NCBI GenBank assembly: GCA_937944035.1
Contig: CALDZQ010000187.1
Coordinates: 1-9,131, forward strand
Source: an uncultured Neomegalonema sp.
Lineage (GTDB): Bacteria > Pseudomonadota > Alphaproteobacteria > Rhodobacterales > Rhodobacteraceae
Reading direction: 5' to 3'
Length of the DNA stretch: 9,131 bases
Below are positions 1-6,200 of this stretch, piece after piece. Every line of letters begins with the position of its first letter. Position 1 is the first letter of the stretch. Made by a program: the position numbers and the translations under genes. A model generated the notes under the pieces. That model worked only from the letters and a program-made list of their open reading frames with translations, was not told where the DNA came from and did no database searches.

Positions 1-329
1 GGCGCATCGGCGATGGTCCCGTCTTCCTCAAAATAGAAATGCGGGTGGTCGTCGATACGGGTGTCATAGTAAACACGCCCCGGCTCGATATTAATCTCGC
101 GCAGCAAGCCCGCGGTGGTGAAGGCTTTCAGCGTGTTGTACACTGTCGCCAGTGACACGCCCAACGCGGCCCGCGTCGCCTCGCCATACAGTTGTTCGGC
201 GGTCAGGTGACGGTTTCCCCCTTCGACAAGCAACGCCGCAAGCGCGCACCGCTGCCGCGTGGGCCGCAACCCCGCTTTAGCCAGCCACTCCGCACTCAGC
301 GGAGATTTTTTATGAGAGACCGCGTCCAT
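1..329 (-). CDS. irr: Irr-like Fur-family iron-responsive regulator, 3'-truncated by window edge
   Basis: Only the first 109 codons are in the window; the C-terminal part lies beyond base 1. I translated the minus strand from the ATG at 329-327. An in-frame TAG four codons upstream makes this the first possible ATG; the ribosome site (AAAAGGG) is very close to it and weak. Residues about 15-80 form the winged-helix DNA-binding domain typical of Fur proteins: LRPTRQR at 21-27, LTAEQLYGEA at 42-51, and the recognition-helix signature LATVYNTLKAF at 60-70. The segment RVYYDT followed by DDHPHFYFEEDG (93-104) is the metal/haem-binding His region in the form seen in Irr rather than in Fur, Zur or PerR. 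In alphaproteobacteria Irr responds to haem/iron status and represses or activates iron and haem genes. irr often precedes fabA, which would lie to the left. The family is secure; the Irr subtype is likely. Confidence 0.85.
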   Translation of the reverse strand, partial: MDAVSHKKSPLSAEWLAKAGLRPTRQRCALAALLVEGGNRHLTAEQLYGEATRAALGVSLATVYNTLKAFTTAGLLREINIEPGRVYYDTRIDDHPHFYFEEDGTIADA

Positions 330-428
330 GCCCTTTTGCTAGCGCGATTTAAGAAGGGGCGCAAGATTGGAGGTATATGACAGTATCATGCGCTCAACAC
401 GCTCAAAGGTTCCTTGCCTTCATGGCGC

Positions 429-456
429 TTTACATACGATGCGCATTTTCTACACT
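429..456 (+). promoter_or_regulatory. Candidate housekeeping promoter for recR
   Basis: TTTACA (429-434) and TACACT (451-456) are separated by 16 bases and lie in the irr/recR divergent gap. Transcription would begin about 25 bases before the GTG start of recR. This rests on motif resemblance only. The gap also contains two direct copies of CGCTCAA (391-397 and 400-406), whose role I cannot assign. No Irr-box palindrome was recognised. Confidence 0.35.
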
Positions 457-487
457 CGACTGACACATTATCGGGGCGTTTAAACTC

Positions 488-1093
488 GTGAATTCAAACC
501 ACAGCGGCGATGAAATACAGCGCCTGATCGACTTGCTCGCCAAGCTGCCCGGCTTCGGCCCGCGTTCAGGGCGGCGGGCGGCGCTGCACCTGATCCGCAA
601 GCGCGAGGCATTGCTGGGTCCGCTGGCGCAGGCGCTGGCCGATGTGGCGGAGCGTGTGACCGAATGCGCGGTTTGCGGCGCGGTCGATACCCGCGACCCC
701 TGCTCGATCTGCTGCGACCCGGAGCGCAACCCCAAAACCCTGTGCGTGGTTGAACAGCCCGGCGATCTGTGGGCGATGGAGCGGACGGGCGCGTTCAAAG
801 GCCGCTATCATGTGCTGGGCGGGGTGCTCTCCGCGCTTGACGGGATTACCCCCGAAGACCTGCGCATCCCCGATCTGGCTGTCAGAGTGCGCGATGACGG
901 GATCGAGGAGGTGATCCTCGCCCTGAACGCCACCATCGACGGCACAACCACCGCGCATTACATCGCGGATGCGCTGGAAGGACAAACCGTCGCGCTCTCA
1001 ACACTGGCCCAGGGCGTTCCGATTGGCGGGGAACTGGACTATCTCGACGACGGCACAATCATGGCCGCCTTCAAAGCGCGCAGGGTTTTCTGA
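488..1093 (+). CDS. recR: Recombination mediator protein RecR
   Basis: A 201-residue protein, the usual RecR length. Order of parts: helix-hairpin-helix region around LPGFGPRSGRRAALHL (20-35); a four-cysteine zinc finger with C60, C63, C72 and C75; a Toprim domain beginning near 84 with LCVVEQ (E89) and the signature LGGVLSALDGITPEDL (110-125); and the conserved C-terminal stretch LAQGVPIGGELDYLDD (173-188). RecR works with RecF and RecO in the cytoplasm to load RecA onto SSB-coated single-stranded DNA during gap and break repair. The start is a GTG; the nearby ATG at 509 is out of frame, so GTG is the best choice, with a GGGG stretch about 11 bases upstream. Unlike the common dnaX-ybaB-recR arrangement, no ybaB or dnaX is adjacent here. 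The identification is firm. Confidence 0.97.
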   Translation: MNSNHSGDEIQRLIDLLAKLPGFGPRSGRRAALHLIRKREALLGPLAQALADVAERVTECAVCGAVDTRDPCSICCDPERNPKTLCVVEQPGDLWAMERTGAFKGRYHVLGGVLSALDGITPEDLRIPDLAVRVRDDGIEEVILALNATIDGTTTAHYIADALEGQTVALSTLAQGVPIGGELDYLDDGTIMAAFKARRVF

Positions 1094-1135
1094 GCGGTCC
1101 GAGGTTCAACACCTGTAAAACTTCCGCATCGCTAC

Positions 1136-1160
1136 GGAACTTTCCTGAATCCGCGCCGTT
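1136..1160 (+). promoter_or_regulatory. Candidate sigma-EcfG (general stress) promoter upstream of the lipoprotein gene
   Basis: GGAAC (1136-1140) and CGTT (1157-1160) are separated by exactly 16 bases. This matches the GGAAC-N16/17-CGTT consensus known for the alphaproteobacterial general stress sigma factor EcfG. It lies 31 bases before the ATG of the small lipoprotein, so a transcript would start near 1167 and carry the AGAAGGA ribosome site (1176-1182). The match is seen directly. That the promoter is used, and that this organism has the PhyR-NepR-EcfG system, are inferences; the system is not visible here. Confidence 0.5.
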
Positions 1161-1190
1161 ATCAATTCGTAACATAGAAGGATTTCGGTG

Positions 1191-1343
1191 ATGAAGAATG
1201 CGGCAATTTTAACACTCGCTTTGATGACACTTGGCGCTTGCAACACGATTGAGGGCGCGGGTCGGGACATCGCAGTGGGCGGTGCGGCTGTTTCTAACAC
1301 CGCCGTCGAAACCGAGAAAGCGATCAAGAAGTCCACCTACTGA
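1191..1343 (+). CDS. Entericidin A/B-family small lipoprotein
   Basis: A 50-residue ORF, short enough to be missed by length filters. The ATG at 1191 follows a good ribosome site (AGAAGGA, 1176-1182, 8-base gap). The N-terminus is a lipoprotein signal: Lys at 2, hydrophobic AAILTLALMTL, then the lipobox LGAC with the acylated cysteine at C17. The mature part (CNTIEGAGRDIAVGGAAV and a lysine-rich end) carries the C-N-T-x-x-G-x-G-x-D-I pattern of the entericidin EcnA/EcnB family. These are small membrane-anchored lipoproteins. In enterobacteria EcnA and EcnB are described as an antidote/toxin pair linked to stationary-phase lysis, but single copies are widespread in alphaproteobacteria and their role is unclear. 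Only one copy is present here, so a toxin/antitoxin pair should not be assumed. A sigma-EcfG-like promoter lies upstream and a strong terminator downstream, making it a likely monocistronic stress gene. Confidence 0.85.
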   Translation: MKNAAILTLALMTLGACNTIEGAGRDIAVGGAAVSNTAVETEKAIKKSTY

Positions 1344-1353
1344 TTTTAAGTCA

Positions 1354-1384
1354 TTTTCATCCCGTTTCACCTGCGGGATGAAAA
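1354..1384. repeat. Perfect 11-bp inverted repeat after the lipoprotein gene
   Basis: TTTTCATCCCG (1354-1364) and CGGGATGAAAA (1374-1384) are exact reverse complements around a 9-base loop. In RNA this makes a stable hairpin 10 bases past the stop codon. Neither strand has a U-run after it, so it is not a canonical terminator. It may protect the 3' end of the transcript or assist the terminator 28 bases further on. Confidence 0.6.
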
Positions 1385-1411
1385 CTCTCTTCCCCAAAAC
1401 TCCTCCCCGAC

Positions 1412-1444
1412 TCCTCTCTGCCCCGTGCAGAGAGGATTTTTTTT
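1412..1444 (+). terminator. Strong intrinsic terminator
   Basis: A 10-bp perfect stem, TCCTCTCTGC (1412-1421) with GCAGAGAGGA (1427-1436), has a CCCGT loop and is followed directly by eight T (1437-1444). It ends the transcript carrying the entericidin-like gene and insulates the downstream HAD gene. The T-run overlaps a TTGACT sequence (1443-1448) that could serve as a -35 element for the next gene, but no convincing -10 is found at 16-18 bases. Confidence 0.92.
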
Positions 1445-1499
1445 GACTTATCGCCCTCCTTCTGTCCCGATAGACTTTTCAGGGTGACAGGGGAACGCA

Positions 1500-2228
1500 A
1501 TGCGGCTGACAAATTTTAAAGCGCTGACATTTGATGTATACGGCACATTGATCGACTGGGAGACGGGGATGGTGAACGGCTTGAAACCGCTCACAGATCG
1601 TCTCAGCCCGACCCCCACGCGTGACACGATTCTAGAGGCTCATGCCTTTCACGAGTCGACCACACAGCGCTACACACCGGCGATGCGCTACAGCGACATC
1701 CTCGCCGTGGTGTATAAACGCCTTGCGGAGGAATGGGGCATCGCGGTGCCTTGGGATGAATGCCTGACCTATGGCGCATCGGTCGCGGATTGGCCGGCCT
1801 TTCCCGACAGCGCGCAGGCTTTGCGCTATCTCAAACAGCATTACAAACTGGTCGTGCTATCGAATGTGGACAATGCCAGCTTTGCGCACAGCCAAAAGAA
1901 GCTGGGCGTTGCATTCGATGCGAGCTTTGTCGCGGGCGATATTGGCTCGTACAAACCCGATCCGCGTAATTTCGAGTACATGCTGGAAAATCTGGCGCGA
2001 ATGGGCATCGAAAAGCGTGACATTCTGCACACGGCGGAGAGCATGTTCCACGATCACGGCCCCGCCAACACCCACGGGCTAAGCAACTGCTGGATATACC
2101 GCCGTCACGACAAACAAGGTTTCGGGGCCACCATGAACCCCGGTGCGATGCCAAGTTATGACATGGTTTTTAACTCAATGGCCGATTTGGTTGCTTCACA
2201 TAAAAGTGAAGTCAAACAACCGAAATAA
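1500..2228 (+). CDS. HAD-superfamily hydrolase, haloacid dehalogenase type II-like
   Basis: A 242-residue cytoplasmic protein. The ATG at 1500 is preceded by AGGGG (1489-1493) at 6 bases. HAD motifs in order: motif I FDVYGTLIDW with the nucleophile D12 (DxYGT form); helical cap roughly 20-100; motif II LSN with S121; motif III lysine K152 in YKPDPRNF; and motif IV region HTAESMFHDHGPA (177-189). Such enzymes form an aspartyl-ester intermediate on D12. L-2-haloacid dehalogenases carry a Ser-Ser-Asn-x-x-Asp motif IV; this protein instead has Ala-Glu-Ser...His-Asp-His, a form common in unassigned relatives. Dehalogenase activity should therefore not be assumed; a phosphatase or other hydrolase role is equally possible. 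It is separated from the lipoprotein gene by a strong terminator and is followed by the AT-rich gap, so it is probably transcribed alone. Confidence 0.88.
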   Translation: MRLTNFKALTFDVYGTLIDWETGMVNGLKPLTDRLSPTPTRDTILEAHAFHESTTQRYTPAMRYSDILAVVYKRLAEEWGIAVPWDECLTYGASVADWPAFPDSAQALRYLKQHYKLVVLSNVDNASFAHSQKKLGVAFDASFVAGDIGSYKPDPRNFEYMLENLARMGIEKRDILHTAESMFHDHGPANTHGLSNCWIYRRHDKQGFGATMNPGAMPSYDMVFNSMADLVASHKSEVKQPK

Positions 2229-2301
2229 GAAATTCCTGCTACCACATTAACTATATGAATATTTTTTACAATAAAAACAAATAGATGTACTGTATTTTAA
2301 G

Positions 2302-2332
2302 TTGCACCTTTTAATAAAATAAGCATCATAAT
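2302..2332 (+). promoter_or_regulatory. Tentative promoter for the RTX protein gene
   Basis: TTGCAC (2302-2307) and CATAAT (2327-2332) lie 19 bases apart in a gap that is only about a quarter G+C (hand count over 2229-2357). The spacing is longer than ideal and AT-rich DNA offers many chance -10 matches, so this is weak. If correct, the transcript would include the 13-bp inverted repeat at 2352-2396 in its leader. Confidence 0.25.
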
Positions 2333-2351
2333 CCAAGTCAAATCATACAGA

Positions 2352-2396
2352 AAATATCGCGTACGCGGCAATATACTTACCATGTACGCGATATTT
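2352..2396. promoter_or_regulatory. Perfect 13-bp inverted repeat in the leader of the RTX gene
   Basis: AAATATCGCGTAC (2352-2364) and GTACGCGATATTT (2384-2396) are exact reverse complements separated by 19 bases. The right arm ends 14 bases before the GGAG ribosome site (2411-2414) and 24 bases before the ATG. The left arm runs into CGCGTACGCG (2358-2367), itself a perfect 10-bp palindrome, and CATGTACGCG (2381-2390) matches it at 8 of 10 positions. The segment can thus be read either as one long hairpin or as two direct copies of a GTACGCG operator 23 bp apart. No U-run follows, so it is not a canonical terminator. The binding factor is unknown. Confidence 0.6.
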
Positions 2397-2420
2397 ATTC
2401 TTGTCGTCTTGGAGTTTTGA

Positions 2421-5400
2421 ATGCCTTCACTCACACAGTTGTCACTTCAGGCGAATTCCTTCGAAACAGAGGGCAGAATTACAACGCTCGGACATGTATT
2501 CAAGCAAGGCGATATAGCGTCGGGAGCCGTATTGCAGGCTCGGATCGATGAAGCCGTTCTGCCGTTGCAAGTTGACATCAAATCGACGTGGCCGGACGGA
2601 TCGCTGAAACACGCGGTGCTGTCATTTTCAAATCCGGCGGGTCTGGCGACAGCGACCATTGATCTGCTTATCAGCGAAACGCAAACCCCCGGCGATCCGG
2701 CAGTTGATCCGATTGATGATCCCGTAACAGACCCAATAGATACGGCAGCCGACCCCGCTACGGATAATGGCACACCAGCACAGGACGCGACCACCCATCC
2801 GGCTACCGATAGCAGTGCTCCCTCGACCGACGCGCCAACCGATACCGATACCGAAGCAACTCCGCCGGACACGCCAACCGACCCCGCAATCGATACCGAC
2901 ACGCCCGGTGAGCCGGCTGTGATCGACGTGGCCGCCGCCGCGCTGGCGCAGGGGTATGCGTTTGAAGTCGAGATCGATGGTGAGATCGTCGATGTCGCGG
3001 CGCTGCTGGCGGGCGCGGGCGGCTCGGATTGGCTGTCGGGTGCGCTGGTATCCGAAACACGGGTCGCGGCGACGCTCGCAAACGGGCTGGAGGTGCGGGT
3101 CGATGTGCGCGCCGGAGCTGACGGGGTAATCGATACCTCCGTCGTGGTGGGCAATGATAACATTCTCACAACCGGGTTGGAAGCCAAGACCTACGCGGTA
3201 GCCGTGCGCCAGAACGGGGAAACGCTTTATGAGAATGCCGCGCTGACACAGCCGCACTTCACCGTGTGGCGGGAGCAATTCTCGACCGAAACGGCGGCAA
3301 ATACCGCGCATGTTGTCTATGATCTCGACTACCTGCGCGGGACCGGCCTGCTGCCCTCCGTGGACGACACGCTACCGCTGACCGACAGCCTTGAATATTA
3401 CGACCGCCTCACCGATCCGGGCGCCACGTTTGATCCGTTGGAACTGGGTGGGATCGACAATCGCGGCGGCATTGATGGTGATCGCGGACGCACGGGCGAT
3501 ACGCCCAGCTATGGTTTGCTGACCGACGATCAACACTCCTACCTCGTCACCCAAAGCGCCGAGGCGCGCGAGGCGATGCTGGCACTCACAGACCAATACG
3601 GCGCGTTCTCAAACTATTATCAAAACCCCGAAACGGGTGAGGCGTATTTCCTTGAGGATACCGCCTTCAACTCCTTCCGCACAGGCACGGGCAAGGATTT
3701 GCCCGGCACGGACGGGATCATCGATCTGACCAATGACGGCGAGGCGAACCGCAACAAAACCTCGCACAAACCCAGCGAATATTACCTGTCCTATCTGGTA
3801 TCCGGCGACCGCTATTATGCCGACGGCTTGGCGCACGAGGCGGGTTCGGCTCATCTGCTTTGGGAGAACGCCACGTATCTGACAGAACGCGGGGCGGTGA
3901 ATTTCGGGGCGCAACTGCGCGAGCAGACATGGATGCTGCGCGACCTGTTTTACGGCGCGTCGCTGGCGCCGGACGGCACACACGCGGCGGAAGTGCTGAA
4001 CGCACGGCTGGACGGGGCATTGCAGGATTATGTCGATTACTACGTCAACGATCTGGCGTTGGAGAACCAGCTTGGCCGCACCCTGTCAGGCGCACGCGTC
4101 GCCCCGCGCTTCACGGATGGCGAGCTTGAGGGCGTGCTGCAAAGTTATAACGGATCGGCGCTCGACCGCCCCTACTGGCAGGACTGGTTCGCGACGGTCA
4201 TCGGCCAGATTGCGGCGACGGGCAATGAAAACGCGCTGACGCTGGGCCGCTGGATGGCGGGCTTTTCGGCGGAGCGGTTTTTGCAGGATGATTTCGATCC
4301 GCTGCATAATTTCTACTCGCTGACCAACTATCCCGGCGACCGGGGCAGCCGCGATTTGGACAGCGACATCACATGGGCGGAGCTGAACACCGCCGCGCAA
4401 GGGCTGGACGGCATCGGCCCCGATGTGAATCCGTGGGCGGATGAGACATTCTACGCGGCCGCCGCTTGGGGCGGGGCGGCGGCGGCGTTCTCCGGCGTGC
4501 GCGATGCCCGCTATGCCGAGGCGCTGCTGTGGATGTCATCGCAACTGACCGACGAATATATCGCCCTGCAACTGCTGCAAGGGTCCGCACCGCAAATGGC
4601 GGTTCCTGTGACCTTTGCCGACAAGACAATCGCGGGCGTTCTCGACCGGACCATAGGAACGGCGGAAGGCGAGGCGATCACAGATGAGCACGGCAACCGG
4701 ATCATCCATGCGGGGGATGGCGATGACACCGTGGTCACGGGCGGCGGCAGTCATCTGGTCGAGGGCGGCGAAGGAAATGACAGGTTGCGCGGCGGCGCGG
4801 GAGAGGATTGGCTGTTCGGCGGTTCCGGCGCGGATACCCTGTCGGGGGGCGCTGGCATCAACTATCTGCAAGGGGATCGCTTCGACCGCGATTTCGTCCG
4901 CTCTGCGGACAGGTTCTTGTTCACGGATACACCGGGCGAGACGACCATCGGTGACTTCGATGTGGCGCAGGACAGCCTCGTCTTTGAATCCTTCGAAGAC
5001 ATCACCACGGCCGCGCAGGCGCTGAATGGGTTTCTGGACAGCGACGGGGGGGCCACGCTGGTTTCCGGCGCGCACAAACTGGTGCTGAGCGGCCTGACGG
5101 TCGCGGACCTGACGCTGGAAGGCAGCGCGCCCAGCATCATAATCTCGCAGAACAAAACCCTGAGCGGGGGCAACGGCAACGACACCATCAGTGCAGATAT
5201 TGCAGACGAAAACCCTTTGCTGTTGCGCGGCTTCGGCGGCGACGACACGCTCAACGGCAGCGATGGCGGCGAGCGCCTTTCCGGCGGCTCCGGCAATGAT
5301 ACGCTGAACGGGGACGGCGGGAATGACATGCTGTTCGGCGGTTCGGGCGACGATATGCTCCACGCGGGCGACGGCGATGACCGTGTCTTTGGCGGCGGCG

Positions 5401-6197
5401 GCGCGGATCAGATCGAGGGCGGTTCGGGGCAGGACACGATCAATGCGAACAGCGGGAACGACACTGTCTACGGCGGCGCGGACGCGGATCTGATCCGGGG
5501 CGGTTACAATGATGACATCTTGTATGGCGAGGCGGGAAGCGATGGTATCTTCGGCCAAAGCGGGAATGACACGCTCTACGGCGGCAGCGAAGACGACACG
5601 CTCAACGGCGGCAGCGAAGATGACATGCTGTTTGGTGAAGCGGGCGCGGACCATCTCGCAGGGGCTTCGGGCAATGACATGCTCACCGGCGGCGAGGGCG
5701 ACGATACGCTGCGCGGCGGCGCGGGCGACGATACTCTGCTCGGCGGCGACGGAGACGACTCCCTGCAAGGCAGTCGCGGCGCAGACCTGCTCGAAGGGGG
5801 CGAGGGGAACGACAGGCTGCGCGGGTCGTTGGATGGCGATATTTTGCGCGGCGGCGCGGGCGATGACAGATTGTCCGGCGATGCGGACGCGGATACGCTG
5901 GACGGCGGAGACGGCAATGATATGCTGCTCGGCGGCGACGGAGACGATCACCTCAGCGGCGGCGAGGGGATTGATCTGTTCGTTTTCCGCAACGGCTGGG
6001 GCGCGGATACCGTGAGCGATTTTGCCAATGACGGCTCTGAAAAGCTGAACCTGCGCGCGATCAGCGATTTGTCAGAGTTTACGCAACTGACCATTACCGA
6101 CGGGGCGGAGGGCGCGCTGGTCAGTTTCGCGGGCAACAGCATCTTGCTCGAAGGTCTGAGTGCCGCCGATCTGGACACGTCGGATTTCATCCTCTGA
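2421..6197 (+). CDS. Large secreted RTX protein with RIFT-barrel-like and alpha/alpha-toroid-like enzyme region
   Basis: A 1258-residue protein; ATG at 2421 with GGAG 6 bases upstream. There is no Sec signal. Residues 1-85 and about 170-290 resemble the N-terminal RIFT barrel of PcRGLX/YetA-like (exo-rhamnogalacturonan lyase-type) proteins, with GHVFKQGD (24-31), LPLQVD (47-52) and WPDGSLKHAVLS (57-68). An acidic Pro/Thr/Asp linker (about 87-168) is inserted in it. Residues about 295-728 are helix-rich with the toroid-like motif SHKPSEYYLSYLVSGDRYY (448-466). Then come RTX array 1 (about 763-815), a first cap (829-909), RTX array 2 (about 914-1184) and a final cap (1185-1258) ending in DTSDFIL, a type I secretion target pattern. 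I infer export through an ABC/MFP/OMF T1SS and calcium-driven folding outside the cell. The substrate may be a polysaccharide, but no catalytic residues can be assigned; adhesin or S-layer-like roles remain possible. No T1SS genes are nearby. Confidence 0.85.
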   Translation: MPSLTQLSLQANSFETEGRITTLGHVFKQGDIASGAVLQARIDEAVLPLQVDIKSTWPDGSLKHAVLSFSNPAGLATATIDLLISETQTPGDPAVDPIDDPVTDPIDTAADPATDNGTPAQDATTHPATDSSAPSTDAPTDTDTEATPPDTPTDPAIDTDTPGEPAVIDVAAAALAQGYAFEVEIDGEIVDVAALLAGAGGSDWLSGALVSETRVAATLANGLEVRVDVRAGADGVIDTSVVVGNDNILTTGLEAKTYAVAVRQNGETLYENAALTQPHFTVWREQFSTETAANTAHVVYDLDYLRGTGLLPSVDDTLPLTDSLEYYDRLTDPGATFDPLELGGIDNRGGIDGDRGRTGDTPSYGLLTDDQHSYLVTQSAEAREAMLALTDQYGAFSNYYQNPETGEAYFLEDTAFNSFRTGTGKDLPGTDGIIDLTNDGEANRNKTSHKPSEYYLSYLVSGDRYYADGLAHEAGSAHLLWENATYLTERGAVNFGAQLREQTWMLRDLFYGASLAPDGTHAAEVLNARLDGALQDYVDYYVNDLALENQLGRTLSGARVAPRFTDGELEGVLQSYNGSALDRPYWQDWFATVIGQIAATGNENALTLGRWMAGFSAERFLQDDFDPLHNFYSLTNYPGDRGSRDLDSDITWAELNTAAQGLDGIGPDVNPWADETFYAAAAWGGAAAAFSGVRDARYAEALLWMSSQLTDEYIALQLLQGSAPQMAVPVTFADKTIAGVLDRTIGTAEGEAITDEHGNRIIHAGDGDDTVVTGGGSHLVEGGEGNDRLRGGAGEDWLFGGSGADTLSGGAGINYLQGDRFDRDFVRSADRFLFTDTPGETTIGDFDVAQDSLVFESFEDITTAAQALNGFLDSDGGATLVSGAHKLVLSGLTVADLTLEGSAPSIIISQNKTLSGGNGNDTISADIADENPLLLRGFGGDDTLNGSDGGERLSGGSGNDTLNGDGGNDMLFGGSGDDMLHAGDGDDRVFGGGGADQIEGGSGQDTINANSGNDTVYGGADADLIRGGYNDDILYGEAGSDGIFGQSGNDTLYGGSEDDTLNGGSEDDMLFGEAGADHLAGASGNDMLTGGEGDDTLRGGAGDDTLLGGDGDDSLQGSRGADLLEGGEGNDRLRGSLDGDILRGGAGDDRLSGDADADTLDGGDGNDMLLGGDGDDHLSGGEGIDLFVFRNGWGADTVSDFANDGSEKLNLRAISDLSEFTQLTITDGAEGALVSFAGNSILLEGLSAADLDTSDFIL
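2679..2924 (+). other. Acidic Pro/Thr/Asp low-complexity linker within the RTX protein
   Basis: Residues about 87-168 consist almost entirely of Asp, Pro, Thr, Ala and Ser in loose repeats such as DPIDDPVTDPID and TDTDTEATPPDTPTD. The segment should be disordered and strongly negative. It separates two halves of what otherwise reads as one N-terminal beta-rich domain, with strands ending at LLIS (82-85) and resuming at AAAALAQGYAFEVEIDG (171-187). Confidence 0.75.
4707..4865 (+). repeat. RTX calcium-binding nonapeptide array 1
   Basis: Residues about 763-815 hold roughly five to six GGxGxDxLx-type repeats, for example AGDGDDTVV, GGEGNDRLR, GGAGEDWLF and GGSGADTLS. In RTX proteins these fold into a calcium-bound parallel beta-roll after secretion. 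This short array is followed by a cap-like domain (829-909), not by the C-terminus. Confidence 0.9.
5160..5972 (+). repeat. RTX calcium-binding nonapeptide array 2
   Basis: Residues about 914-1184 hold about thirty consecutive nonapeptides, from GGNGNDTIS to GGEGIDLF, mostly with intact G-G-x-G-x-D cores. At DNA level there are near-identical units: 5570-5596 and 5597-5623 match at 25 of 27 bases, and a 23-base stretch at 5736-5758 recurs exactly at 5925-5947. These suggest recent unit gain by slippage or recombination. The array also produces a long meaningless open frame on the opposite strand. Confidence 0.93.
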
Positions 6198-6200
6198 TCG

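Noticed and set aside
330..487. Irr/iron-box palindrome in the irr-recR gap
   Set aside because: I looked for a TTTAGAA...TTCTAAA-like dyad and found only two short direct CGCTCAA copies, which are not enough to call an operator.
1191..1343. Entericidin toxin/antidote pair
   Set aside because: Only one small lipoprotein gene is present; no second copy was found in the flanking intergenic sequence.
4536..5951. A 471-codon open frame on the minus strand opposite the RTX region
   Set aside because: It is Val/Ala/Arg-rich with a periodicity that mirrors the nonapeptide repeats, has no recognisable domain, and arises because the GC-rich repeat lacks stops in that frame.
5160..5972. CRISPR-like or satellite repeat array
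   Set aside because: The period is 27 bases in frame with a coding sequence of GGxGxDxLx units and no conserved spacer pattern; it is an RTX array.
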